This document shows, piece by piece, positions 44,658-52,575 of a stretch of DNA of 64,000 nucleotides. The DNA comes from Nocardioides faecalis. GTDB lineage: Bacteria; Actinomycetota; Actinomycetes; Propionibacteriales; Nocardioidaceae. Location of the stretch: NCBI RefSeq assembly GCF_018388425.1, contig NZ_CP074406.1, forward strand, positions 1 to 64,000, read 5' to 3'. A program made the position numbers and the translations under genes. How positions within the stretch are numbered: position 1 is the first letter of the stretch; the number at the start of each line of letters is the position of its first letter. Below the pieces are notes generated by a model. That model had not been told where the DNA came from. It made no database searches and saw nothing but the letters and a program-made list of their open reading frames with translations.

Positions 44658-46277
44658 TCAGCCCGTCGCGACCTCCTCCGGTCGCTGCGGCGTGGCCGGC
44701 CCGGGCTCGAGGCGGTCGACGGCGAACAGCTCGCGCGGGCTGGTGGGCCCGGCGCACTCGGCGTAGCGGGCGCTCAGCCGCGACAGCACCGCCCGCACCT
44801 CGCCGTACGACGGGTCGTCGGCCAGGTTGTGGATCTCGAACGGGTCGCGGGCGCGGTCGTAGAGCTCGGCGCCACCGCGCCGGTACTCCACGTACGTCCA
44901 GCTGCCGACCCGCACACCGGCGTAGATCTGCTTGGCGACCTTGCGCGCCCCCACCGCACCCCACGCGGCGATCGGGACCACCCGCACGTGCGGCGCGGCG
45001 GTGACCCACGGCCGGACGTCGACGCCGTCGAGCGGGCGGGGCGGCGTCACGCCGGTGGCGGCCAGGATCGTGGCGGTCAGGTCCGGCACGGTGACCGCGG
45101 TGGAGACCACCACGCCGCGGGGCAGGCCGGGCCCGCGCATGTAGAGCGGCACCCGCAGCGACTCGTCGTAGTGGAACCGCTTGCCGTTCATGTTGTGCGG
45201 CCCGATGGCGTAGCCGTTGTCGGAGTGGAAGACGACCAGCGTGCGGTCCAGCTGTCCGGTGCGGCGCAGGGTGGCGAAGAGCCGGGCGACCGCGCGGTCC
45301 AGGCCGCGGGCCGCCTCGATCCGGCGCTGGTAGACCACGTCGAAGGCGCGGCGCTGCAGGGCGTCGAAGCGGCGCTGGTTGGCCGGCGCGTGCGCCGGCA
45401 CCGTGGGGTCCCCGTCGGGGAAGGAGCTGGGGAACAGCGGCAGCGGCACGCGCCGGTAGCGGCCGCGGTCCCGGGGCGCGGGCACGGTGGTCTCGAGGTC
45501 GCCGGCCGGGGTGCCACCGAAGAGCTGCTTCGGGTCGCCCTTGCCCGCCGGGCCGCCGACGTGCGGGGCCACATAGTTCACCCAGGCGAACCAGGGCCGG
45601 CCGCCGCGGTCGGCGCCGATCATCTCGCGCGCGTGCGCCGTCATCACGTCGGTGGTGTAGCCCCGGGCGCGGGCCACGACGCCGTTGACGTTCATCTTGG
45701 GGTCGAAGAAGTTGTACGTCGACGGGTCCACCGTGGCCCGCCAGTCGCTCCAGCCCCGCGGCACGTCGCGCTCGGTGCCGTCCTTGCCGTAGCCATTGAT
45801 GTACTTGCCGGTGAACAGGGTGTCGTAGCCCGCGCCGGCCAGCGCGGTGGCGAGGGTGTCGGCGTCGGAGAACGCCTGGTAGCCGCCGTCGACGCCGTTG
45901 ACCGTGCGCGCGCCGTGGTTGTGCGCGTACTGCCCGCTGAGCAGCGAGGCCCGCGACGGCGCGCACAGCGGGGTGGGGGCCAGTGCGTCGGCGAAGGCGA
46001 CCCCGCCGGCCTCCATCAGCCGGCGCACCCGGGGCAGGTAGGGCATGTCGATGGCGGCGAGGTCGTCGACGGTGATCACCAGCACGTTCGGCCGCGCCAC
46101 GCCCGGCGCGAGCTCCGGGGTCGGGGAGGGCGCCACGACCGGCACGCCGGTGCCCGGGACCGGCGCGAGCGCCTCCTCGATGCCGAGCAGCGCGCGCTCG
46201 CTGATGCTCAGCGCGGCGCGCAGCTCCCCCGTCCGCCGTTGCTGCCGTGCCCGTCGCCGTGCCCGTCGCCGTGTCAT
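44658..46277 (-). CDS. Sulfatase (formylglycine-dependent, arylsulfatase family)
   Basis: Hydrolyses sulfate esters; substrate unknown. The 539-residue protein has the metal-binding ITVDDLAAIDMPYLP (about 68-82) and the modification motif LCAPSRASLLSGQYAHNHG, in which the Cys of CxPSR is converted to formylglycine. Later motifs are FTGKYINGYG, WFAWVNYVAPHV and FHSDNGYAIGPHNM. The first 55 residues are Arg-rich and then hydrophobic/Pro-rich, without an obvious signal peptide. The gene lies 58 bp after a formylglycine-generating enzyme gene on the same strand, which would activate it. Confidence 0.93.
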   Translation of the reverse strand: MTRRRARRRARQQRRTGELRAALSISERALLGIEEALAPVPGTGVPVVAPSPTPELAPGVARPNVLVITVDDLAAIDMPYLPRVRRLMEAGGVAFADALAPTPLCAPSRASLLSGQYAHNHGARTVNGVDGGYQAFSDADTLATALAGAGYDTLFTGKYINGYGKDGTERDVPRGWSDWRATVDPSTYNFFDPKMNVNGVVARARGYTTDVMTAHAREMIGADRGGRPWFAWVNYVAPHVGGPAGKGDPKQLFGGTPAGDLETTVPAPRDRGRYRRVPLPLFPSSFPDGDPTVPAHAPANQRRFDALQRRAFDVVYQRRIEAARGLDRAVARLFATLRRTGQLDRTLVVFHSDNGYAIGPHNMNGKRFHYDESLRVPLYMRGPGLPRGVVVSTAVTVPDLTATILAATGVTPPRPLDGVDVRPWVTAAPHVRVVPIAAWGAVGARKVAKQIYAGVRVGSWTYVEYRRGGAELYDRARDPFEIHNLADDPSYGEVRAVLSRLSARYAECAGPTSPRELFAVDRLEPGPATPQRPEEVATG

Positions 46278-46335
46278 GGCGCACCCCCCTTCGGTCCCGG
46301 CCCCGGGAGACCAAAAGTGAGGTTACTTGGTCGAC

Positions 46336-47385
46336 TTAGGGTTGTTCGCGTTTCGGGGGTGCCGGCCGTGGCTCCAGCGACAGGAAAACCGTGGCACCGT
46401 GCGAGGTCGCCCGGGACGCCGGGCGCCGCACGCACCTGAAGCCCAGGTGCGTGGTGGCGGCGTCGGTGGTCTGCGCCTGCCGGGCGGCAGGGCGGTAGCG
46501 CAGGCAGTAGCTGGGCGCGCACAGGTGGGAGCCGCCCTTGACCACGTGCGCCGCCGGCGGCTCGGGCAGGGGTGCCCGCGGTGCGGGCGGGGCGCAGCAC
46601 GACGGCGTGGCTGCGGCCACTGCCGTCGCTGGTCCGGTGCGGGCGGCGGCGCTGTGGTCCGGCGTCCACACGTCGCTGGTCCACTCCCACACGTTGCCGC
46701 ACATGTCGTGCAGGCCGTAGCCGTTGGCCGGGTAGGAGCCGATCGGCGAGGTGCCGGTGTGCCCGTCGGGCGCCCGGTTCTGGTGCGGGAACTGTCCGTG
46801 CCAGGTGTTGGCCAGCACCCGGCCGCCGGGCATCGCCTCCTCGCCCCAGGCGTACGTCGCCTGGACGAGCCCGCCGCGGGCGGCGTGCTCCCACTCAGCC
46901 TCGGTCGGCAACGACAGCCCGGCCCAGGCGGCGTAGGCGCTGGCGTCGTCGTACGAGACCTGGGTGACGGGGTGGTCCTCGCCCGGAACCGTGCTGCCGG
47001 GGCCCTGCGGCTGCCGCCACGACGCGCCCGGCACCCACGACCACCAGGCGCCGGGGTCGTGCAGCGGCACCGGGTGCGCCGGCGGGGTGAAGACCATGGC
47101 GCCGGGCACCAGCAGCTCCGGCAGGGCATCGGGGTAGTCGGCGGCGTCGGGGGCGCGCTCCGCGGTCGTCACGTGCCCGGTGGCGGCGACGAAGCGCCGG
47201 AACTGCGCGACGGTGACCGGGTGCCGGTCGATCTCGAAGGCCTCCACCCGGCGGCGGTGCACGGGCCGCTCCTCGGCGTAGAACCGCGCCGATCCCATCA
47301 GCACCTCGCCCCCGGGCACCGGCACGAGGTCATGGCTGGCGAGGGGGCTGGTGGTCGGGGCGGCAGCGGGGTCGTGCGGAGGCAC
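46336..47385 (-). CDS. Formylglycine-generating enzyme family protein (SUMF1/FGE)
   Basis: Oxidises the Cys of sulfatase CxPSR motifs to formylglycine. The 349-residue protein begins its domain at VPGGEVLMGSARFYAEERP and contains the FGE signatures DRHPVTVAQFRRFV, PVTQVSYDDASAYAAWAG, RLPTEAE-like SLPTEAEWEHAARGG, DMCGNVWEWTSDVW and VVKGGSHLCAPSYCLRYRPA. The two Cys of CAPSYC match the copper/thiol active site of FGE. It ends GFRCVRRPAS plus a short tail. Immediate downstream neighbour is a sulfatase with a matching motif. Confidence 0.94.
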   Translation of the reverse strand: MPPHDPAAAPTTSPLASHDLVPVPGGEVLMGSARFYAEERPVHRRRVEAFEIDRHPVTVAQFRRFVAATGHVTTAERAPDAADYPDALPELLVPGAMVFTPPAHPVPLHDPGAWWSWVPGASWRQPQGPGSTVPGEDHPVTQVSYDDASAYAAWAGLSLPTEAEWEHAARGGLVQATYAWGEEAMPGGRVLANTWHGQFPHQNRAPDGHTGTSPIGSYPANGYGLHDMCGNVWEWTSDVWTPDHSAAARTGPATAVAAATPSCCAPPAPRAPLPEPPAAHVVKGGSHLCAPSYCLRYRPAARQAQTTDAATTHLGFRCVRRPASRATSHGATVFLSLEPRPAPPKREQP

Positions 47386-47493
47386 CGGCCGAGCCTAGGG
47401 CCGGGGTGGCCGCTGGTCCGGAGTACGCTTGGCAAAGGTTCACCGACTCGGCGGAGACCGCCGCCCGCGTCCACGCCGAGGAGATCGAGACCC

Positions 47494-48663
47494 GTGCTGC
47501 CCGTTTCCGTGGTCGTCTCGCTGGTCGTCGCCGCACTGGCCGCCGGCGCCGCCGTGGTGGTGGCGCTCCTGCGCCGCCGCGACTCGCTGGTCGTCGCCGC
47601 GGCCCTCGGCTGCAGCGCCGGGTGGTGCGTCGCCGCAGCGAAGAGCGACCCTGGGGCGCCGGACTTCATGTGGTGGTCGGCGCTCTGGCTGCCCTGTGTC
47701 TCGGGCTGGTGCGCCGCGGTGATGGTGCTGGCCCGGCGCACCGCGGTGCCGGGCTGGCGACCCCCCGGCACGTGGCCCCGGGTGCTGGTGGCGGTGCCCT
47801 TCCTCATCCTCGCGATCGAGCTGGTGCTGCTTCCGCTGGAGGTCTTCGGCGGTGCCCGGGAGGAGGACGGCGAGCACGTCATCACCCAGGGAGCCGGGTG
47901 GTACGTCGTCACCGCCTACGACATCGTGCTCGTGGGGCTGGCCCTGGTCTTCCTGATCGACCGGGTGGCGGTGGCGTCCCGGCGTGATCGCGGCCTGCTG
48001 GTCTCGGTCCTGGCGGCCCTCGGCTGCACCTTCGTGTCCCAGGCGGCGCCCGACGGGACGCCGTACACGCACCTGTTCGGCGTGCTCGTCGCCGCCATGC
48101 TGGCGCACGCCGCGCTCCTCGGCGGGCTCACCTCGCGACCCGTTCCCGTGCGCCGCGTCGTGCGCAGCGTCGACGCGGTCACCGGCTGCCTAGACCGGGC
48201 TGCGCTGGAGGAGGTCCTGGCCACCGAGGTGAGCGCCGCCGAGCGGACCGGCCGCCCGCTCAGCATCGGGCTGCTCGACCTCGACAACCTCAAGGTCGTC
48301 AACGACGAGCACGGTCACCTCGTCGGCGACACCGTGCTGCGCGCCGCGGTGGAGCGGATCAGCGGAGCGCTGCGCCCGGGGTTCGTCCTCGGCCGCTTCG
48401 GCGGGGACGAGTTCGTCGTGATCATGCCCGGCACGGACCTGCTCCGGGCGCACCAGGTGGTCGGGCGCTGCCAGGAGGCTGCGCGCGAACCGGTCCGGGT
48501 CGGCGAGGGACGCACGGCCCCGGCCACCTTCAGCGCGGGCGTCTCGTCCCACGCCGCCGGGGGCTCGGTGGCGGACCTGCTCGGCGCGGCGGACGCCGCG
48601 ATGTACGTCGCCAAACGGGCCGGCGGCGACCGGTGCCACGCCGCGAGCGTGCCGGAGGACTGA
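47494..48663 (+). CDS. Membrane GGDEF diguanylate cyclase 1
   Basis: Predicted to make cyclic di-GMP from GTP. The GTG at 47494 (MLPVSVVVSLVVAALAAGAA), preceded by GAGGAG, gives 389 residues. About six membrane helices fill the N-terminal 220 residues. The C-terminal GGDEF domain has DAVTGCLDRAALEEVL, LLDLDNLKVVNDEHGHLVGD and the intact active-site loop RFGGDEFVVIM. It resembles the gene at 50036-51205 in length and layout. The long upstream frame overlaps the FGE gene in antisense and is rejected. Confidence 0.92.
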   Translation: MLPVSVVVSLVVAALAAGAAVVVALLRRRDSLVVAAALGCSAGWCVAAAKSDPGAPDFMWWSALWLPCVSGWCAAVMVLARRTAVPGWRPPGTWPRVLVAVPFLILAIELVLLPLEVFGGAREEDGEHVITQGAGWYVVTAYDIVLVGLALVFLIDRVAVASRRDRGLLVSVLAALGCTFVSQAAPDGTPYTHLFGVLVAAMLAHAALLGGLTSRPVPVRRVVRSVDAVTGCLDRAALEEVLATEVSAAERTGRPLSIGLLDLDNLKVVNDEHGHLVGDTVLRAAVERISGALRPGFVLGRFGGDEFVVIMPGTDLLRAHQVVGRCQEAAREPVRVGEGRTAPATFSAGVSSHAAGGSVADLLGAADAAMYVAKRAGGDRCHAASVPED

Positions 48664-48752
48664 TCTCACGCCGGCCCGGAGTTGGCGCCGGGCGCGTGGT
48701 TCACTACCGTCCACGGGGGACCAAGCACGCGCGGAACGGAGAGCTCGCAGCC

Positions 48753-49886
48753 TTGTCAGGAACAGGTCAGGCAGCCACCGAGGCGCGCACGGGCCACCCC
48801 GCCGACCGGATGCAGGTGGTCGACGGGGCGGTGCGGTGGCGGTGGGTCACGCTCGTGGTCATCGCCTTCGTGATCGGCGTCACGACGCTGGTGGCGGGCA
48901 TCGTGCTGGACCAGAAGGTCTCCGACCCCGAGGGCAGCTTCCTGGGCCCCTCGTGGGTCCGGCTGCCGGTGCTCTGCTTCTCCGCCGTCGTGGTCGACCT
49001 GCTGCCCCGGGCGTTGTGGCTCGGCCGGCTGCACCCCTCCCGCACGGTGGCGGTGGTGCGCTCCCGGATCCGCGAGCACTGGACCCGCGAGCGGGTGACG
49101 CTGGTCTTCGTCGGGATCTCGTGCTTCTACGTGACCTACGTCTGCTACCGCAACCTCAAGTCGATGCTGCCCCTGGTGCGCGACGCGACCTACGACCGTG
49201 AGCTCTTCCTGCTCGACCGCGTGGCCTTCTTCGGCACCGAGCCGTCCGCGGTGCTGCACGAGGTGCTCGGCACCACCGTCGCCGCGCACGTCCTGTCGTT
49301 CGTCTACCTGACCTACATCCCCCTGGTCGCGATCCTGGTCACCGTGTGGCTGGTCTGGTCGCGCAACATCGGCTTCGGCTGGTGGTTCGTCACCGCCCAG
49401 GCGATCGCCTGGACCCTCGGCGTGCTGTCGTACTACGCGCTGCCGACGCTGGGCCCGGGCCTGGCGTACCCGTCGCTGTTCACCGACCTGACGCCGACGG
49501 CCACCGGCGACCTCGTCGACTCCCTGGTCAACGCCCGGCACCGGTTCCTGTGGGCCGACGGCGCCTACCAGGGCGTCGCCGGCTTCGCGAGCCTGCACAC
49601 CGCCATCTCGCTGCTCTGGGCGCTGATGGCGCAGTACACGATCCGCAGCCGCATCGTGCACGTGATCTTCTGGGCCAACTTCGGGCTCACCGTGCTCGCC
49701 ACCATCTACTTCGGGTGGCACTACCTGGCCGACGACCTCGGCGGGATCGCGATCGCGGTGGTCGCCTTCTACCTCGGTGCGCTCGCCACCGGGCACCGTC
49801 CGCTGCCCGGCGCCGGCGCGCGTCGTGCGACGGCGGATCAGCCGCAGCCGCAGCCGGACAGCAGGCCGACCGTCCCGGCCGAGTGA
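48753..49886 (+). CDS. PAP2-superfamily membrane protein (phosphatase or inositol phosphotransferase-like)
   Basis: Start chosen at TTG 48753, which has CGGAGAG about 10 nt upstream; ATG 48810 (MQVVDGAVRWRWVTL) is the alternative. The product is 377 residues with about seven membrane helices. The PAP2 motifs are GFASLHTAISLLWALM (Ser-x-His) and FGWHYLADDLGG (His and Asp). Such enzymes act on lipid phosphates or transfer phospho-inositol; the substrate is unknown. The gene lies between two paralogous GGDEF genes, and its stop codon lies in a 12-bp tandem repeat. Confidence 0.85.
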   Translation: MSGTGQAATEARTGHPADRMQVVDGAVRWRWVTLVVIAFVIGVTTLVAGIVLDQKVSDPEGSFLGPSWVRLPVLCFSAVVVDLLPRALWLGRLHPSRTVAVVRSRIREHWTRERVTLVFVGISCFYVTYVCYRNLKSMLPLVRDATYDRELFLLDRVAFFGTEPSAVLHEVLGTTVAAHVLSFVYLTYIPLVAILVTVWLVWSRNIGFGWWFVTAQAIAWTLGVLSYYALPTLGPGLAYPSLFTDLTPTATGDLVDSLVNARHRFLWADGAYQGVAGFASLHTAISLLWALMAQYTIRSRIVHVIFWANFGLTVLATIYFGWHYLADDLGGIAIAVVAFYLGALATGHRPLPGAGARRATADQPQPQPDSRPTVPAE

Positions 49887-49948
49887 CTGGCTGGGTGACC
49901 GGCTGGGTGACCGGCTGGGTGACCGGCTGAGTGACCGGCTGAGTGACC
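49883..49948. repeat. 12-bp tandem repeat (about 5.5 copies)
   Basis: The units are GTGACTGGCTGG (49883), then GTGACCGGCTGG twice (49895, 49907), GTGACCGGCTGA twice (49919, 49931) and a partial GTGACC (49943-49948). It begins at the stop codon of the PAP2 gene and ends in the spacer before the second GGDEF gene. Confidence 0.95.
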
Positions 49949-50035
49949 CGTCGCGGGCTCGCTCGTTGAGCCGGTGGCCCTGACCTGCAGGGCAGGCGGG
50001 TCCGGGGCGCCGACGTCGCCCTTTGGAGTCCCCTC

Positions 50036-51205
50036 GTGCTCGCACTGTCCCTGTCCTTCGCCGCGGTCTCGGCCGCACTGGCCCTCGCGGCCCTGCTGTG
50101 GCGCCGCCCGGACTCGGTGCTGCTCGCGGTGGCGCTGGGGTGCGCAGGGGCGTGGTGCCTGCTGAAGTCCGAGCAGTGGACGGGCGAGGAGCTGTGGACC
50201 TCGGTGCACTGGCTGCCCGCCGTGGCCGGCTGGTGCGGGGCGCTGCTGGTGCTCAGCCGGCGGATGACCACCCCGCGATGGCGGCCGAGGCCTGCGCTCG
50301 CGGCGGTCCTCGTCGGCGTCCCGCTGCTGGTCGCCGCCGTCGACCTGGCGCTGAGCGACCTCGACGTCCTCGGTGGCTGGGCCGAGGTCGGCGGACGGCG
50401 CGACCTCGTGCCCGGTCCGGGCTGGTACGTCGTGGTCTTCTACGACACCCTCCTGGTCTCGGCCACGCTCTACTTCCTGATCGCCCGGCTCACCACCTCC
50501 GCGGGCCGCGACCGGTGGGTGGTCGTCACGGTGCTCGCCCTGCTCGGCGTCACCGCGGTCGCCCAGGCCGCCCCGAGCGGCACGGACCACATCAGCCTGT
50601 TCGCGGCGCTGGCGACCTGGGCGCTCGCGTACGGCGTCCTCGTGGAGCGGCTCACCGAGGTGCCGCCCGCCGGGAGCGTGGGCGGGCTGCCGCGCCTGGA
50701 CCCGGTCACCGGCTGCCTGGACCGCGCCTCCCTCGACGCCGCGCTCGGCCACGCGCTCACCCTCGCCGAGACCACCGGGCAGCCGCTGAGCCTGGCCCTG
50801 CTCGACGTCGACGACCTCAAGACCGTCAACGACCGCGACGGCCACCTCGCCGGTGACCGGGTGCTGCGCGGCCTCGCCGAGTCGATCGGCGAGGCCCGGA
50901 TCCCGGACGCGGTGCTCGGACGCTTCGGCGGCGACGAGTTCGTCCTCCTGCTGCCGGGGCGCGACGCCGCCGAGGCCACGCAGGTGCTGTCCGAGCTCCG
51001 CAGCGACTGCCGCGGCCCGGCCCGCCTGCCCGACGCCAGCACCCTGGGCGTCACCTTCAGCGCCGGCGTGGCCAGCCACCTGCCCGGCGGCAGCACACGC
51101 GACCTGCTCGAGGCCGCGGACCGCGCCATGTACCGCGCCAAGGCGGCCGGCAAGGACCGGCATGCCACCGACGCCACCGCCACCGACTCCCCGGCCCGCA
51201 GCTGA
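50036..51205 (+). CDS. Membrane GGDEF diguanylate cyclase 2
   Basis: A 389-residue protein (GTG start 50036) with about six N-terminal membrane helices and a C-terminal GGDEF domain: DPVTGCLDRASLDAALG, LLDVDDLKTVNDRDGHLAGD and the active loop RFGGDEFVLLL. It is the same length as the cyclase at 47494-48663 and shares its GWYVV - YD - membrane pattern and C-terminal ending, so it is probably a duplicate. The environmental signal is unknown. Confidence 0.92.
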   Translation: MLALSLSFAAVSAALALAALLWRRPDSVLLAVALGCAGAWCLLKSEQWTGEELWTSVHWLPAVAGWCGALLVLSRRMTTPRWRPRPALAAVLVGVPLLVAAVDLALSDLDVLGGWAEVGGRRDLVPGPGWYVVVFYDTLLVSATLYFLIARLTTSAGRDRWVVVTVLALLGVTAVAQAAPSGTDHISLFAALATWALAYGVLVERLTEVPPAGSVGGLPRLDPVTGCLDRASLDAALGHALTLAETTGQPLSLALLDVDDLKTVNDRDGHLAGDRVLRGLAESIGEARIPDAVLGRFGGDEFVLLLPGRDAAEATQVLSELRSDCRGPARLPDASTLGVTFSAGVASHLPGGSTRDLLEAADRAMYRAKAAGKDRHATDATATDSPARS

Positions 51206-51370
51206 CACCGCCGCCGCGGTGTGGACGCCTCGATGTGGGGGGCCGGAGTCACGAGTTCTCTCCTCGGGCATCCGTGGCGCCGGGGCCTGGGCTGGATCTG
51301 AGCCCGCCCCGCCCCGGCCGGTGCACCGGGGTGCGGTGGCCGCGACCAGGCACTGGGGAGAATCGGCCGG

Positions 51371-51967
51371 GTGAACCCCGTGCCGACCAGCGAGCCGATG
51401 CGCTCGCGCTGGAGCCCGAGCGTCTTCGACGCGACCCACGAGCTGGGCGACGACCAGGTCACCCGGCTGCTGCAGGCCGCCCAGTGGGCGCCGAGCGCCG
51501 GCAACGCCCAGCCGTGGCGCTACCTGGTCGCGCCGCGTGGCAGCCGGGCGCACCAGGTGCTCGTCGCCCACCTCAGCCGGGGCAACTCCGGCTGGGTGCC
51601 CCGGGCGTCGGTGGTGCTGCTCGCGGTCGCGGTCACCGAGCCCGACGCGAAGAAGCCGCGCGACCCCGCCTACGCGGTGCACGACCTGGGCCAGGCCAGC
51701 GCCCACCTCACCCTGCAGGCGCACGCCATGGGGCTCGCCGCGCACCAGTTCTCCGGCTTCGACCACGACGCGGTGGCCGCGGAGCTGGGCCTGCCCGAGC
51801 ACGCCCGCCTGCTCGCCGGGATCGCGGTCGGGGTGCGCGGCGACCCGGGCGCGGTCAGCGAGCGGGACGCCGAGCGGGACAGCCGCGAGCGCACCCGCCG
51901 CCCGCTGGCTGAGACCGCCTTCGGTGACGCCTGGGGCACGCCGTGGCCGGGCCTGACCGAGAGCTGA
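51371..51967 (+). CDS. Nitroreductase family protein
   Basis: A flavin (FMN)-binding oxidoreductase of 198 residues starting at GTG 51371. Family features: RSRWSPSVFD near the N-terminus, LLQAAQWAPSAGNAQPWRYLV (FMN phosphate site), DLGQASAHLTLQAHAMGLAA (about 99-118), GFDHDAVAAELGL and the IAVGVRGDP strand. It uses NAD(P)H to reduce nitro or other electron-poor compounds in relatives; the physiological substrate is unknown. Confidence 0.92.
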   Translation: MNPVPTSEPMRSRWSPSVFDATHELGDDQVTRLLQAAQWAPSAGNAQPWRYLVAPRGSRAHQVLVAHLSRGNSGWVPRASVVLLAVAVTEPDAKKPRDPAYAVHDLGQASAHLTLQAHAMGLAAHQFSGFDHDAVAAELGLPEHARLLAGIAVGVRGDPGAVSERDAERDSRERTRRPLAETAFGDAWGTPWPGLTES

Positions 51968-52013
51968 GGACGAGTCCGGGTCGAGGTGCACCCTGACCTG
52001 TCAGGATGCAGGG

Positions 52014-52505
52014 GTGACCACACTCCACGACTTCTCCGCGACCGCCATCGACGGCAACGAGGTCGACCTCTCCGCCTACGACGGCAAGGTCGTCCTCGTC
52101 GTGAACACCGCCTCCAAGTGCGGCCTGACCCCGCAGTTCGAGGGCCTGCAGGAGCTGTACGACGCCTACGCCGACCAGGGCCTGGAGATCCTCGGCTTCC
52201 CCTGCGACCAGTTCGCCAACCAGGAGCCGGGCACCGAGGACGAGATTGCGGACTTCTGCCAGCGCAACTACGGCGTCTCGTTCCAGATGTTCTCCAAGGT
52301 CGACGTCAACGGCGGCGACGCGCACCCGGTGTTCCGGTGGCTGCGCGAGCAGCAGGGCGGGCTGCTGGGCAACAAGATCAAGTGGAACTTCACGAAGTTC
52401 CTCATCGGCAAGGACGGCACGGTGCTGGACCGCTACGCGCCGACCACCAAGCCCGAGAAGCTCACCGGCGACATCGAGAAGGCACTGGGCCGCCCCGGCG
52501 CCTGA
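52014..52505 (+). CDS. Glutathione peroxidase-family thiol peroxidase
   Basis: A 163-residue enzyme of the Cys type, probably reduced by thioredoxin or mycothiol/mycoredoxin rather than glutathione. The catalytic Cys is in NTASKCGLTPQFEGL (Cys37), with the tetrad partners Gln in GFPCDQFANQEPG and Trp-Asn in WNFTKFLIG. The start is GTG 52014. A strong terminator-like hairpin follows at 52525-52560. Confidence 0.95.
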   Translation: MTTLHDFSATAIDGNEVDLSAYDGKVVLVVNTASKCGLTPQFEGLQELYDAYADQGLEILGFPCDQFANQEPGTEDEIADFCQRNYGVSFQMFSKVDVNGGDAHPVFRWLREQQGGLLGNKIKWNFTKFLIGKDGTVLDRYAPTTKPEKLTGDIEKALGRPGA

Positions 52506-52524
52506 GACACACGCCCCGAGACGT

Positions 52525-52560
52525 ACGACGCCCCGCAGCCGGTCGGCTGCGGGGCGTCGT
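52525..52560. terminator. Bidirectional hairpin between the peroxidase and MMPL genes
   Basis: Perfect 16-bp stem (52525-52540 with 52545-52560) and 4-nt loop between two convergent genes. No T run on either side, but stability and position favour a shared terminator. Confidence 0.75.
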
Positions 52561-52575
52561 GGTGTCGCGGCGGGA

